From Vreelandella olivaria (GTDB lineage: Bacteria > Pseudomonadota > Gammaproteobacteria > Pseudomonadales > Halomonadaceae): a stretch of 64,000 bases of DNA. Each line of letters starts with the position of its first letter. Position 1 is the first letter of the stretch. The DNA lies in assembly GCF_023507745.1 (NCBI RefSeq), contig NZ_JALPZO010000112.1, positions 62,001 to 126,000 on the forward strand. The letters run 5' to 3'. Of this stretch, positions 25,930 through 35,497 are shown one piece after another. The notes under the pieces were generated by a model. The model saw only the letters and a list, made by a program, of their open reading frames with translations. It did no database searches and was not told the origin of the DNA. Made by a program: the position numbers and the translations under genes.

Positions 25930-27035
25930 CGTGATGTTTCTCCCCGGCGTTCGGAAGAGTAATCGCCTGCACGATCCTGATCACGGAATTGCAGGCGCGC
26001 TTCACGCTCCTGCTGGCGGGCCTCGCGACGGGCGCGCTCTTCCACTTCCTGCTGGGATTCGAACATGTCATATGCTTCGATAATGCGCTGTACCAACGGG
26101 TGGCGAACCACATCTTTGGCGGCAAAATGGGTTACCCCTATGCCCTGCGTATCTTTTAGTACATCCAGTACTTGCGAGAGACCAGAGCGTTGGCCGCGGG
26201 GCAGATCCACCTGGGTAATATCGCCGGTAATCACGGCAGTAGAGCCAAAGCCAATCCGGGTCAGGAACATCTTCATCTGCTCCGGGGTGGTATTTTGGCT
26301 TTCATCCAGAATGATGTACGAGTTGTTGAGTGTACGGCCGCGCATATAGGCCAGCGGGGCGATCTCGATCACCTGGCGCTCAATCAGCTTTGCCACCTGC
26401 TCGAAACCGATCATTTCGTATAGAGCGTCATACAGTGGGCGCAGGTAGGGGTCGATTTTCTGAGCGAGGTCCCCTGGTAGGAAACCGAGCTTCTCACCCG
26501 CCTCTACGGCTGGGCGCACCAGCAGAATGCGGCGCACCTCCTGTTGGTTCAGCGCTTCGACGGCTGCGGCGACAGCCAGATACGTTTTACCGGTACCGGC
26601 AGGCCCAATACCAAAATTGATATCGTGCTCGCGGATGCTTTGTACATAACGCTGCTGATTCAGGCCGCGGGGTTTGATCATGGTACGCGGTGTGCGCATG
26701 ATCACTTCATCGCTGCTGCCTTCACCATCCTCTTCTTCCTCTAGCGCTTCCAGACCAGACTCCTGCAAAAACAGGTGAACGGTATCGGCGGTTAGCTCAT
26801 CCGCTGCGGTTTCACGGTAGAGGTGTTCCAGTACGTTAGCGGCCGCTTTAATGCGGTTAGCGGCACCGGCCAACTGAAATATATTGCCCCGGTTGCGTAA
26901 CGTCACGTCCAGGCGGCTCTCAATCAGCTTTAGGTGCTCGTCCTGCTGGCCGCACAAGCTGGCAAGCCGCTGCGGATCATTGGGTTCAAGGCTTAGGGTA
27001 ATAATGCGATTGGCCTGAGGTGATGGCTGGCTCAA
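25926..27035 (-). CDS. ybeZ: PhoH-like ATPase YbeZ
   Basis: This 369-residue P-loop ATPase has an N-terminal KH-like RNA-binding region, then Walker [12 protein letters not shown] and Walker B with IILDESQNT. Its C-terminus is a highly charged R/E/Q-rich tail ([17 protein letters not shown]), longer than in many homologues, that is probably helical or disordered. It acts with YbeY in RNA metabolism. It lies between miaB and ybeY, and a GC-rich hairpin in the 86-bp miaB-ybeZ gap may set relative expression. Confidence 0.93.
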   Translation of the reverse strand: MSQPSPQANRIITLSLEPNDPQRLASLCGQQDEHLKLIESRLDVTLRNRGNIFQLAGAANRIKAAANVLEHLYRETAADELTADTVHLFLQESGLEALEEEEDGEGSSDEVIMRTPRTMIKPRGLNQQRYVQSIREHDINFGIGPAGTGKTYLAVAAAVEALNQQEVRRILLVRPAVEAGEKLGFLPGDLAQKIDPYLRPLYDALYEMIGFEQVAKLIERQVIEIAPLAYMRGRTLNNSYIILDESQNTTPEQMKMFLTRIGFGSTAVITGDITQVDLPRGQRSGLSQVLDVLKDTQGIGVTHFAAKDVVRHPLVQRIIEAYDMFESQQEVEERARREARQQEREARLQFRDQDRAGDYSSERRGETSR

Positions 27036-27078
27036 GAGTAGGAAACCCTTTCGTTGGTGTGTGTGAGTCTCAGCTTAC

Positions 27079-27099
27079 TGCCCCGGCGGGGCCGGGGCA
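27079..27099 (-). other. GC-rich hairpin between miaB and ybeZ
   Basis: TGCCCCGGC-GGG-GCCGGGGCA (as read on the plus strand) is a perfect 9-bp stem with a 3-nt loop. There is no T tract, so it is more likely an RNA-processing or stability element than a terminator. Confidence 0.5.
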
Positions 27100-27121
27100 A
27101 TTACTCAGGATAAGTGAATCA

Positions 27122-28465
27122 CTAATAACGCTCTGGGGAAGCTAGATCACCACGCAGGGAATTGGGGAGTGCTTCGGTGATTTCCACATCGACAAAATAG
27201 CCGATCAGCTCGGTGGGATTGGCGGCGCGGAAGTTAACCACCCGGTTGTTTTCAGTGCGCCCGGAGAGCTGGCCAGGGTCTTTGGGTGAAAAGCCTGTGA
27301 CGAGAATGCGCTGGGTAGTCCCCACCATGCGACGGCTGATGTGTGCCGCTTGCTGAAGAATACGCTCCTGCAAAATTGCCAGACGCTGTTTTTTGACGCT
27401 TTCCGGCGTGTCATCCGCGAGTCCCGAGGCCGGTGTACCAGGGCGTGCTGAGTAAACAAAGCTGAAAGAGTGATCAAAGCCGATACGGTGGATCAGCTCC
27501 ATGGTTGCTTCAAAATCTTCTGCGGTTTCACCAGGGAAGCCGATAATAAAGTCAGAAGAGAAGCTGATATCCGGCCGGTTGGCACGAATACGCTCCATCT
27601 TGGCAATGTACTCCTCAGCGGTATGGCCGCGCTTCATGGCGCTAAGGATACGGTCTGACCCGGACTGGACAGGTAAATGCAGGTGGCTGACCAACTCGGG
27701 AATATCGGCAAAGGCGTCTATCAGGCTGTCAGTGAACTCCACCGGGTGGGAGGTGGTAAAGCGGATACGGTCGATACCCTCTACGGCAGCCACGCAGGCA
27801 ATCAGCTCGGCGAGGTCAATCTCATCGCCATCGTCGTTTTCACCCCGGTAGGCATTGACGTTTTGCCCCAGCAGATTAATTTCCCGCACGCCCTGGTCGG
27901 CAAGGTGGATCACTTCATCCATGACTGCTTCAAAGGGGCGGGAGACCTCTTCACCACGGGTGTAAGGCACCACGCAGAAGGTGCAGTACTTTGAGCAGCC
28001 TTCCATGATCGACACAAACGCCGTCGCACCGTCAGATTTTGGCTGCGGCAGGTGATCGAACTTCTCGATTTCCGGGAAAGTGACATCCACGGCCGCAATC
28101 TGGTTGTTGTTGCGGGCGTCGAGCATCTTGGGAACACGGTGCAGGGTTTGCGGACCAAAAATCATATCCACGAAGGGCGCGCGCTTGCGTAACGCCTCAC
28201 CTTCCTGGCTAGCCACGCAACCGCCTACGCCAATTACCAGATCTGGGTTGGCATCTTTTAGCTTTTTCCAGCGTCCCAGCTGATGGTAGACCTTATCCTG
28301 CGCCTTTTCACGAATTGAGCAGGTGTTCAGCAGGATAACGTCGGCTTCTTTCTCGTTATCGGTCAATTCCAGCTGGTGAGATTCGCCGAGCAGATCCGCC
28401 ATGCGGGAGGAGTCGTACTCGTTCATTTGGCAGCCGTGCGTTTTGATGAAGAGCTTCTTCGCCAT
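27122..28465 (-). CDS. miaB: tRNA-2-methylthio-N6-dimethylallyladenosine synthase
   Basis: This 447-residue radical-SAM methylthiotransferase modifies A37 of UNN-reading tRNAs. The N-terminal domain begins [20 protein letters not shown] and holds the auxiliary cluster cysteines (GCQMN, LNTCSIR, GVGGCVA). The radical-SAM motif is CSKYCTFC, and a TRAM domain closes the protein. It is the first gene of the miaB-ybeZ-ybeY-corC-lnt block, divergent from the tRNA-Asn cluster. Confidence 0.97.
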   Translation of the reverse strand: MAKKLFIKTHGCQMNEYDSSRMADLLGESHQLELTDNEKEADVILLNTCSIREKAQDKVYHQLGRWKKLKDANPDLVIGVGGCVASQEGEALRKRAPFVDMIFGPQTLHRVPKMLDARNNNQIAAVDVTFPEIEKFDHLPQPKSDGATAFVSIMEGCSKYCTFCVVPYTRGEEVSRPFEAVMDEVIHLADQGVREINLLGQNVNAYRGENDDGDEIDLAELIACVAAVEGIDRIRFTTSHPVEFTDSLIDAFADIPELVSHLHLPVQSGSDRILSAMKRGHTAEEYIAKMERIRANRPDISFSSDFIIGFPGETAEDFEATMELIHRIGFDHSFSFVYSARPGTPASGLADDTPESVKKQRLAILQERILQQAAHISRRMVGTTQRILVTGFSPKDPGQLSGRTENNRVVNFRAANPTELIGYFVDVEITEALPNSLRGDLASPERY

Positions 28466-28607
28466 CGGTACCTGTCATCTATGGGTCGTCGGGGGACGAG
28501 GGATGAATGAAGTGTCGGTTTGGTGGCCTATCAATTAAGCGACCAGTGAATGGAGCTATTATACGGACACAAGAAATCAGGGGCCAGCATTCACCAAGAA
28601 TCGAGAC

Positions 28608-28635
28608 TTGACCCGAACGTTTCTATCAGTATACT
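28608..28635 (+). promoter_or_regulatory. Promoter of the tRNA-Asn cluster
   Basis: TTGACC (28608-28613), a 16-bp spacer and TATACT (28630-28635) lie 20 bp upstream of the first tRNA. This is a strong sigma-70 arrangement. Confidence 0.8.
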
Positions 28636-28655
28636 ACGCACCGTGTTTGAGCAGT

Positions 28656-28731
28656 TCCTCGATAGCTCAGTTGGTAGAGCAAATGACTGTTAATCATTGG
28701 GTCGCAGGTTCGAGTCCTGCTCGAGGAGCCA
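28656..28731 (+). tRNA. tRNA-Asn (anticodon GTT), copy 1
   Basis: This 76-nt tRNA has acceptor stem TCCTCGA/TCGAGGA, discriminator G and encoded CCA. The anticodon arm is GACTGTTAATC with anticodon GTT. It is the first of three tandem copies and shares the whole sequence with copy 2. Confidence 0.98.
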
Positions 28732-28797
28732 ACACGCTAAAGGTATCAGTATGGTACCGATGGCTCCGTTATCGAACACAACAGCAAACTATGATGT

Positions 28798-28873
28798 TCC
28801 TCGATAGCTCAGTTGGTAGAGCAAATGACTGTTAATCATTGGGTCGCAGGTTCGAGTCCTGCTCGAGGAGCCA
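28798..28873 (+). tRNA. tRNA-Asn (anticodon GTT), copy 2
   Basis: The sequence is identical to copy 1 over all 76 nt. It is separated from copy 1 by 66 bp of unrelated sequence, so the spacer has diverged or been inserted while the gene stayed constant. Confidence 0.98.
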
Positions 28874-28912
28874 AATTGCTGTTCTGCCATATTTGCCTCT
28901 CAAGGTAACCGT

Positions 28913-28988
28913 TCCCCGATAGCTCAGTTGGTAGAGCAAATGACTGTTAATCATTGGGTCGCAGGTTCGAGTCCTGCTCGGGGAGCCA
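28913..28988 (+). tRNA. tRNA-Asn (anticodon GTT), copy 3
   Basis: It is identical to the other copies except for a compensatory pair in the acceptor stem: position 4 T to C and position 69 A to G (TCCCCGA/TCGGGGA). A short T run (28991-28996) follows without a clear hairpin. Confidence 0.98.
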
Positions 28989-29169
28989 TCTTTTTTCTAT
29001 CTTCTCGTTTAATTGGGTTTTCATACTCTTATACAGAGTACAGCCTTTACATAGCGATGTCTCTGGCAGTTTTATCTATTAATGCCTGTCGATTTTATCG
29101 CCTGCTGCTGTAGCATTTCGGTGGTCTTGTTCGTCTCACCGTCAGTGGCTCTTGTAACGTAAACTCTAT

Positions 29170-29182
29170 CTGTTAATCATTG
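29170..29182 (+). repeat. 13-bp repeat of the tRNA-Asn anticodon arm
   Basis: CTGTTAATCATTG occurs here and at the anticodon arm of each tRNA-Asn copy (28944-28956 in copy 3). It lies 182 bp beyond the last tRNA and may be a remnant attachment site of a lost integrative element, or chance. Confidence 0.3.
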
Positions 29183-29197
29183 CTCGGGAAGACGGTC

Positions 29198-29560
29198 ATG
29201 GGCAAAGCAGCCAGCCTGCATGCGCTGCAGGTATTTAAGTGTTTAAGTGATGAAACGCGTCTCATGCTGGTGCTCCTGATTGCAAAAGAGCAGTCACTTT
29301 GCGTATGCGAAATGACCTATGCATTAGAGGAGTCGCAGCCTAAGGTGTCACGTCATTTAGCCCAGTTGCGCCAGTGTGGCTTGCTTAGCGATCAGCGGGA
29401 GGGGCAGTGGGTTCACTACCGCCTGGCCGCGCAGCTGCCTGAGTGGGTGTTAGAGATTATTCGTGCAGGAGCGCAGGGCAGTGCGTTACGTTTGGAGGCG
29501 CTGGGCCAGCGGTTGGAAAAGATGGGTGATCGTCCCACTCGGCGGGCAGCACTTTGCTAA
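29198..29560 (+). CDS. ArsR family metalloregulator
   Basis: This 120-residue winged-helix repressor has LKCLSDETRLMLVLL-type opening sequence (here FKCLSDETRLMLVLL) and the alpha-3 metal site SLCVCEM (Cys-x-Cys), characteristic of As(III)/Sb(III)-sensing ArsR proteins, followed by the recognition helix SQPKVSRHLAQLR. No arsB, arsC, acr3 or other metal gene is adjacent, so its targets must be elsewhere. The ATG at 29198 is preferred (GGGAAG upstream) over a TTG six codons earlier. It ends at a symmetrical terminator shared with prc. Confidence 0.88.
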   Translation: MGKAASLHALQVFKCLSDETRLMLVLLIAKEQSLCVCEMTYALEESQPKVSRHLAQLRQCGLLSDQREGQWVHYRLAAQLPEWVLEIIRAGAQGSALRLEALGQRLEKMGDRPTRRAALC

Positions 29561-29587
29561 TCTGATAATGTTTGCTTCAAGGCAATG

Positions 29588-29617
29588 AATAACGCCAGCT
29601 CTTGAGCTGGCGTTATT
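29588..29617. terminator. Bidirectional terminator between arsR-type gene and prc
   Basis: This is a perfect 14-bp inverted repeat AATAACGCCAGCTC/GAGCTGGCGTTATT with a 2-nt centre, placed between two convergent genes. AT-rich ends serve both directions. Confidence 0.8.
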
Positions 29618-29644
29618 ATGTAACGTCTAGTTCCAGTTGTCTGA

Positions 29645-31729
29645 TTAACGTTTTGCCATCCGTTGTATGTCTTGCAGATGAGCGTAGTCAAGCAGTACCT
29701 CGGCGGCTTCCAGTACATGGGCTCGATCAACGGGCATTTCATCGCCGTTATCATCCTCATCGGAAGTGCCCGATTCGGTGCCGTCGCCTCTGGCATCCAT
29801 CCACTCTTCCAATTGTGGTAGGCCCAGGGCACGGCGGCGCTGATTTTCGAGGGAAAGTTGCTCAGCTTCCTGGGCTTCCAGCTCGCGCTGTCGCTGGTCA
29901 CGGTTCAGGCTCACGCTGGTGTGCTGCTCACGTAGCTGGCGTGCCAGGGCCGACTGGCGCTCAAGGTAGCGGAAGTTGGGGTTCTCTTTGGCCCGTGCCT
30001 CATGCTGGGCTATGAGCGTAGGGAGCGCATGTTCCGGCGTACCATAGCGGCGATATTGAACATTTTGCACGGTATCCCAGGGCAGGGCGTTATCCAGGCT
30101 GCTTTCGCCAATCCGCTCAGGGTCTATGAGGCTGGGGAAAATAATATCCGGTTCTACGCCGCGGTTCTGGGTGCTATCCCCGGAAATACGATAGAACTTG
30201 GCGCGGGTCAGCTTGATTTGCCCGTGGCTAAGTTCGTTAAGCGTTTGTACGGTGCCTTTACCAAAGGTAGGGGTGCCTACCACAATGCCGCGGCCATAAT
30301 CCTGAATGGCGCCGGCAAAGATTTCTGATGCAGAGGCAGAGAGGCGGTTAACCAGAACGGTCAGCGGTCCGTCGTAAAGGGTACCTGCTTCGGTATCACC
30401 ATAGAGCTGAATACGGCCCTGGGCATCCCGTACCTGAACGGTGGGGCCGCGATCAATAAATAACCCAATCAGTGAGTTGGCTTCCTGTAATGCACCACCG
30501 CCGTTATTACGCAGGTCAAGTACAATCCCTTCGATGCCTTCTTCCTTAAGGTGTTCGATCTCGCGGGCGACATCACGGGTAGTGCTGCGGTACTCCTCTT
30601 CGCCCGCCTGCCAGGCGTCGAAGTCAACGTAGAACGTAGGGATGTTGATCACACCAATGCGGTGGGGCTTACCATCACGCTCTACTTCGATAATGTCACT
30701 GTGGGCGGCCTGATCTTCCAGGCTGACCGTGTCGCGGGTGATTTCCACGATTTGCGAGCGTGTCATATCCACTGCTTGGGCGGGGACGACATCAAGCCGT
30801 ACCACTGAGCCTTTCGGACCGCGAATCAGGTCGACCACATTATCCAGGCGCATGCCGACAACGTTAACCATGTCGCCATCTTCCTGGCCGACAGCAATGA
30901 TCCGGTCCGCGGGTTCCAGGACTCCTGCGCGGTCAGCCGGCCCTCCGGGTACAAGACTTGAGACCTTGACGTATTCGCCATCGGCTTGAAGCAGAGCACC
31001 AATCCCTTCAAGTGAGAGGCTCATCTGAATATCAAAGGATTCACCCTGGCGAGGGGATAGATAACCAGTGTGCGGGTCGATGGTACTGGAAATAGCCGCC
31101 ATCAGTAGACCAAATACATCTTCAGGCTCAGCCTGTCGGAGTCGTGTAAGCTGGCCTTCGTAGCGTTGGCGCAGGTTGTCCTCAATCTGCTGGTCGTCCT
31201 GACCTGTGAGTGACAGGGTCAGGGCATCGTTTTTGAGCCGTTTGTTCCATAGCCTGTCCAGCTCGCTTTCGCGGGTGGCCCATGGTGCATCTTCCCGGTC
31301 GATTTCGAGACGCTCATCACTTTCAAACTCAAATGAAAGACCTTCATCAAGGTGCGCTAACAGCCACTCAAGCCGCGCGGTGTGCCGGTCGCTTAACTGG
31401 TTGTACAGAGCAAAAGCATCGTCCAGATTGCCGCTGAAAAGTGCTTCAGCCATCTCGTTTTCAAGATGCCGATAGGGCTCAATATCGCGGTTAAGCAAAT
31501 ACGCACGCTGCCCATCCAGAATGTCCAGATAGCGCTGGAAAGCTTCCTGCGACCACTGCTCGTCGAAATTAATATCAGCATAGTGGCCATAACGGAGCGA
31601 ATCCGCTATTTCCATTGCCGCTTGGCGTTGTTCGTCGGTCGGCGCGAGTTGCGCCAGCGCTGCCGGGCTGGTAATTACCAACATCACAGCAAGGGCGACC
31701 GAGCGCGAAAGCGTTGCAAACAAGCTCAT
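29645..31729 (-). CDS. prc: Carboxy-terminal processing protease (tail-specific protease)
   Basis: This 694-residue periplasmic S41 protease has a signal peptide ending at AALA/Q near residue 26, a DUF3340-like C-terminal region, and a PDZ domain around residues 240-330. The Ser-Lys dyad is Ser466 (LSASASEIF) and Lys491 (TFGKGTVQ), 25 residues apart as in the family. It degrades proteins with hydrophobic C-termini and trims cell-wall enzymes such as PBP3 or MepS. Residues around TESGTSDEDDNGDEM form an acidic loop near the C-terminus. It is monocistronic. Confidence 0.95.
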   Translation of the reverse strand: MSLFATLSRSVALAVMLVITSPAALAQLAPTDEQRQAAMEIADSLRYGHYADINFDEQWSQEAFQRYLDILDGQRAYLLNRDIEPYRHLENEMAEALFSGNLDDAFALYNQLSDRHTARLEWLLAHLDEGLSFEFESDERLEIDREDAPWATRESELDRLWNKRLKNDALTLSLTGQDDQQIEDNLRQRYEGQLTRLRQAEPEDVFGLLMAAISSTIDPHTGYLSPRQGESFDIQMSLSLEGIGALLQADGEYVKVSSLVPGGPADRAGVLEPADRIIAVGQEDGDMVNVVGMRLDNVVDLIRGPKGSVVRLDVVPAQAVDMTRSQIVEITRDTVSLEDQAAHSDIIEVERDGKPHRIGVINIPTFYVDFDAWQAGEEEYRSTTRDVAREIEHLKEEGIEGIVLDLRNNGGGALQEANSLIGLFIDRGPTVQVRDAQGRIQLYGDTEAGTLYDGPLTVLVNRLSASASEIFAGAIQDYGRGIVVGTPTFGKGTVQTLNELSHGQIKLTRAKFYRISGDSTQNRGVEPDIIFPSLIDPERIGESSLDNALPWDTVQNVQYRRYGTPEHALPTLIAQHEARAKENPNFRYLERQSALARQLREQHTSVSLNRDQRQRELEAQEAEQLSLENQRRRALGLPQLEEWMDARGDGTESGTSDEDDNGDEMPVDRAHVLEAAEVLLDYAHLQDIQRMAKR

Positions 31730-31867
31730 CAGTCAAGCTCTCCCGGATTTGTGTACACTCATTCTTCCCTAGACATGCTGTTAGCCTATGAGTTGCGTAG
31801 GCCAGGGGAGCATTGTAGCAGGTCATTTACCCTGTGAGACTCAATCATTACTGTTATGAGGATTTCC

Positions 31868-33172
31868 ATGTCCGAAGCTTTCAACGCAGAACGTTTAACC
31901 AGGCTATGCGATTTTCTACACCACTCGCCGACTCCCTGGCATGCAACGTACAACATGATACAGCGTTTGGAGCAGGCGGGCTTTCAACGCCTGGAAGAGA
32001 CAGAAAACTGGCACCTTGCGCCAGGAAAGCGTTATTACGTGACGCGTAACGACTCGTCTGTGATTGCCTTTCAACTGCCGGTTGGAGCGTTAACCAGTTT
32101 GCGGATGCTGGGGGCTCATACTGATAGCCCAGGGCTACATTTGAAGCCCCATGCCACGCAATATGCAGCAGGCTGGTTACAGTTGGGTATACAGGTGTAT
32201 GGCGGTGTGCTGTTGGCACCATGGTTTGACCGTGACCTGGGGTTGGCGGGGCGTGTTCATGTGCGCCACGCAGATGGCAGTCTGGAAAGTGTACTGATCA
32301 ATGTTGATCGTCCTGTGGCGATGATCCCGAGTCTGGCGATTCATATGGACCGGGATGTCAATGCCGGGCGTACGATTAACCCGCAAACACAAATGTCACC
32401 GGTATTAATGCAGAGCGATACCGATAGGCTCAATGATCTGCTTGCTCTGTGGCTTGAAGAGCAGCATGGGCTGCGCGCGGTTGAAGTGGTGGATTTTGAG
32501 CTGGGTTTCTACGATGTACAGCCGCCATCACTGTTGGGGGTGCGGCGTGAGCTAATCGCCAGTGCGCGCCTGGATAACCTTTTGTCATGCTTTGTTGGGC
32601 TGGAGGCGCTGCTTGACTGTGATGGCAGCCAGGGGGCGCTACTGGTGGCCAATGATCATGAAGAAGTCGGCAGTGCCAGTGCCTGTGGCGCGCAAGGACC
32701 GTTTTTGGGTGATGTGCTGAAACGACTGAATGCCCAGGTGGGCGGGGCGACCGAAGAGTCGTTGATTCAACTGATTCAGTCATCGCTGATGATATCCTGC
32801 GACAATGCCCATGCGCTGCACCCCAATTTCCGGGATAAACACGATGAGCATCACGGTCCGGCCATTAATGGTGGCCCGGTCGTTAAAGTGAATGCCAGTC
32901 AGCGCTATGCCACGAATAGCGTGACTGGGGCGCTCTTCCGGGATGTGTGTCGCGAGGCTGATGTGCCGGTGCAATCTTTTGTAACTCGGGCGGATATGGG
33001 GTGTGGCAGCACCATTGGGCCGATTACCGCGACAGAGGTGGGGGTGCCCACCATTGATGTTGGGCTGCCCCAGTGGGCGATGCACTCGATTCGTGAAACG
33101 GCGGGCACACGCGATGTGGATTACCTCACCCGCGCGCTTACGGTGTTTTTAAACCGTCCTGTGTTGCGCTAG
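31868..33172 (+). CDS. M18 family aminopeptidase
   Basis: This 434-residue zinc aminopeptidase of the DNPEP/ApeB group has metal ligands in GAHTDSPGL (His, Asp), SARLDNLLSC (Asp), NDHEEVGS (Glu pair) and the C-terminal MHSIRETAG (His). It releases acidic N-terminal residues in the cytoplasm. The ATG at 31868 has GAGG 6 nt upstream and gives the family start MSEAFNAERLTRL; an ATG four codons earlier lacks this. It is followed by a terminator. Confidence 0.93.
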   Translation: MSEAFNAERLTRLCDFLHHSPTPWHATYNMIQRLEQAGFQRLEETENWHLAPGKRYYVTRNDSSVIAFQLPVGALTSLRMLGAHTDSPGLHLKPHATQYAAGWLQLGIQVYGGVLLAPWFDRDLGLAGRVHVRHADGSLESVLINVDRPVAMIPSLAIHMDRDVNAGRTINPQTQMSPVLMQSDTDRLNDLLALWLEEQHGLRAVEVVDFELGFYDVQPPSLLGVRRELIASARLDNLLSCFVGLEALLDCDGSQGALLVANDHEEVGSASACGAQGPFLGDVLKRLNAQVGGATEESLIQLIQSSLMISCDNAHALHPNFRDKHDEHHGPAINGGPVVKVNASQRYATNSVTGALFRDVCREADVPVQSFVTRADMGCGSTIGPITATEVGVPTIDVGLPQWAMHSIRETAGTRDVDYLTRALTVFLNRPVLR

Positions 33173-33194
33173 TCGGCGCCCCGCCTGTACACGA

Positions 33195-33224
33195 AAAAGC
33201 CCACTGACAGTGTCGCGGGCTTTT
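33195..33224 (+). terminator. Terminator after the M18 aminopeptidase
   Basis: AAAAGCCC (33195-33202) pairs with GGGCTTTT (33217-33224). The symmetrical A and T runs would also serve the minus-strand tRNA-Met transcript that ends just before it. Confidence 0.75.
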
Positions 33225-33233
33225 GAATTCGGT

Positions 33234-33310
33234 TGGTGGCTACGCCCTGATTTGAACAGGGGACCCCATCATTATGAGTGATGTGCTCTAACCAACTGAG
33301 CTACGTAGCC
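33234..33310 (-). tRNA. tRNA-Met (elongator, anticodon CAT)
   Basis: This 77-nt tRNA has acceptor stem GGCTACG/CGTAGCC, anticodon loop CTCATAA and encoded CCA. The 5' half matches E. coli metT, and there is no initiator-type mispaired first base pair. It is the elongator species unless C34 is modified to lysidine for Ile, which the metT-like identity argues against. Confidence 0.95.
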
Positions 33311-33541
33311 TTTCAACGGGGGCGAATGATACCAGAGTTTTACCGCTCGTCAACCGCTTTAAGGTGAAGAAGTTGAGCGTAGGTCGAGAACGCACCATAT
33401 TTCCATGGATAAGACCTGCCAGCAGGATAAGCGCTGGGTCGCGTGCCGGTTGGTTGATGGCGAGATGAGGCGAGGTCAAGAGTGAATTGCCCTAGGCATA
33501 CAAGTGCGCCCAGGGCAGCAATCACAACGTTGCGGTGGCTG

Positions 33542-34633
33542 CTAGACGTTAAAACGGAAATGAATAACATCCCCATCCTTGACGATGTACTCTTTGCCTT
33601 CCAGGCGCCATTTACCGGCGTCTTTGGCACCTTGCTCGCCGCCGAGTGATACAAAATCCTCGTAGGCAATCACTTCTGCACGAATAAAACCTTTCTGGAA
33701 GTCGGTGTGAATAACACCTGCTGCTTCAGGCGCACTGGCGCCCTGCTTAACTGTCCAGGCGCGCACCTCTTTTACGCCAGCGGTAAAATAGGTTTGTAGG
33801 CCCAGCAGGGAGTAGCCCGCACGGATGACGCGATCCAGGCCGGGCTCTTCCATACCCATTTCTGCCAGGAACATGCTGCGCTCATCGTCATCCAGTTCGG
33901 CAATTTCTGCCTCCAACTGGTTACATACAGGCACGACCACTGCGCCTTCTTCGGCAGCGATTTCCTTGACGATATCCAGGTAAGGGTTGTTCTCAAACCC
34001 ATCTTCATTGACGTTGGCAATGTACATGGTGGGTTTAAGCGTTAAGAAACCGAAGCTCTTGATCTGGCGCTTTTCGTCTTCGTTCAGCTCAAAGCTACGC
34101 AAAGGCTGGCCTTCAGCCAGATGGGGCTGGATTTTATCCAGGACGGCCTTGGTGGCAATCGCCTCTTTATCGCCGCCTTTCACCACGCGCACAAGGCGCT
34201 GGCTGGCTTTTTCAACGGTATCCAGGTCAGCCAGGGCAAGCTCAAGATTAATCGTTTCGATATCGGCCCTGGGGTCAACTTGGTTGGCCACGTGGATAAC
34301 ATTGTCGTTATCAAAGCAGCGCACTACATGGGCAATCGCCTGGGTTTCACGGATATTGGCCAAAAACTTGTTGCCTAGCCCTTCACCTTTGGAAGCACCT
34401 GCCACCAGGCCCGCAATATCAACGAACTCCATGGTGGTGGGCAGTACCCTTTCCGGCTTTACGATCGCCGCCAGCTTGTCCAGACGCGGGTCTGGCATCG
34501 GCACGATACCCACATTGGGCTCGATGGTGCAGAAGGGGAAGTTTTCAGCATCAATACCTGACTTGGTCAGCGCATTGAAAAGCGTGGATTTGCCTACGTT
34601 AGGTAGACCAACGATGCCGCAGTTAAAGCCCAT
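33542..34633 (-). CDS. ychF: Redox-regulated ATPase YchF (Obg-like)
   Basis: This 363-residue P-loop protein has [14 protein letters not shown] as the G1 motif, [20 protein letters not shown] as G3/switch II, and a C-terminal TGS domain ending [11 protein letters not shown]. YchF binds ATP rather than GTP and associates with ribosomes, acting as a negative regulator of the oxidative stress response in E. coli. It is downstream of pth in the usual prs-rplY-pth-ychF order. Confidence 0.96.
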   Translation of the reverse strand: MGFNCGIVGLPNVGKSTLFNALTKSGIDAENFPFCTIEPNVGIVPMPDPRLDKLAAIVKPERVLPTTMEFVDIAGLVAGASKGEGLGNKFLANIRETQAIAHVVRCFDNDNVIHVANQVDPRADIETINLELALADLDTVEKASQRLVRVVKGGDKEAIATKAVLDKIQPHLAEGQPLRSFELNEDEKRQIKSFGFLTLKPTMYIANVNEDGFENNPYLDIVKEIAAEEGAVVVPVCNQLEAEIAELDDDERSMFLAEMGMEEPGLDRVIRAGYSLLGLQTYFTAGVKEVRAWTVKQGASAPEAAGVIHTDFQKGFIRAEVIAYEDFVSLGGEQGAKDAGKWRLEGKEYIVKDGDVIHFRFNV

Positions 34634-34716
34634 AAATTACTTCCTGGCCGCTAGGGCAGCACCGCTGTGGGGCGCTTGCCTAAGTTAAAAAAGAACGTTT
34701 AAAAAAGAGTATGCCG

Positions 34717-35298
34717 CTATTTTATGCTATGCAGGCGGTTCATGGCCGTGGCCCAGTCACCTGCCAGTGCGAAAGGCAGCGTGGCCTGACACTCATCCAG
34801 GGCATGTGCAATGGCCTCCAGCTCCGCTTTGCCGGGGCGGCCAAGCACGTAGTTGGTAACCTGACGTGCTTCGCCAGGATGACCAATACCAATACGCACG
34901 CGATGAAACTGTTTTTGATTACCCAAGGTGCTAATAATATCACGCAGTCCATTATGGCCGCCGTGGCCGCCGCCTGTTTTATAGCGTGCCTGACCGGGGG
35001 GGAGGTCCAACTCGTCGTGAGCGACCAATAAGTTGTCGGGCACAAGTTTGAAAAACTGTGCAAGGGCGGCAACCGCAGCACCGCTGCGATTCATAAAGGT
35101 GGTGGGATTGAGCAGGTGCAGTTCATGATCGCCAATACGAGCTTTGGCGTATAAGCCTAAAAACTTCTTTTCGGGGCGAAGCTCCGTATGGGCGCTGCGG
35201 GCAATGGCATCCACCAGCCAAAAGCCAGCATTATGGCGTGTGGCCTCGTACTCTGGACCGGGGTTGCCCAACCCAATAATGGCCGTTACCTGGCTCAT
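34717..35298 (-). CDS. pth: Peptidyl-tRNA hydrolase
   Basis: This 193-residue enzyme recycles peptidyl-tRNA released by drop-off. GLGNPGPEYEATRHNAGFWLVD at the N-terminus holds the Asn and the catalytic His (RHNAGFW), and LVAHDELDLPPG carries the conserved Asp of the active site. An RBS GGAGG lies before the ATG at 35298. It is separated from rplY upstream by an intrinsic terminator, so it depends on read-through or its own promoter in the 90-bp leader. Confidence 0.96.
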   Translation of the reverse strand: MSQVTAIIGLGNPGPEYEATRHNAGFWLVDAIARSAHTELRPEKKFLGLYAKARIGDHELHLLNPTTFMNRSGAAVAALAQFFKLVPDNLLVAHDELDLPPGQARYKTGGGHGGHNGLRDIISTLGNQKQFHRVRIGIGHPGEARQVTNYVLGRPGKAELEAIAHALDECQATLPFALAGDWATAMNRLHSIK

Positions 35299-35387
35299 CT
35301 TCCCACCTCCAAAAAATTTCTGGGAGAAATTTTTGACATTACGTCAGCGGCTGGCCCCAAGGGCAACTGCCCTGGGTGGCAGGCCGC

Positions 35388-35419
35388 AAAAAAAATCAAG
35401 CGCCGAAGCGCTTGATTTT
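35388..35419 (-). terminator. Terminator between rplY and pth
   Basis: On the minus strand a 12-bp stem AAAATCAAGCGC/GCGCTTGATTTT with a TTCG tetraloop is followed by a T run of eight. It ends rplY transcription. Confidence 0.92.
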
Positions 35420-35497
35420 AACATTACTGGGCCATGAGAGCATGGCCCAGGTGGCACTGCACAAGCAGAGTTGCATGTTGCAGTACCTCACCAGGGC

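Noticed and set aside
28608..29113. Plus-strand ORFs and direct repeats across the tRNA-Asn region, at first sight like a short repeat array
   Set aside because: The repeats are three complete tRNA-Asn genes; the ORFs are translations of tRNA sequence. There is no CRISPR-like repeat and spacer periodicity.
33488..33524. Imperfect stem-loop after ychF (TTGCCCTAGGCA region)
   Set aside because: There is no T tract and the pairing is interrupted; it may be a weak terminator, but I cannot support it.
33987..34688. 233-codon plus-strand ORF
   Set aside because: It is the antisense shadow of ychF, with Ser/Thr/Leu-rich composition typical of a reversed frame.
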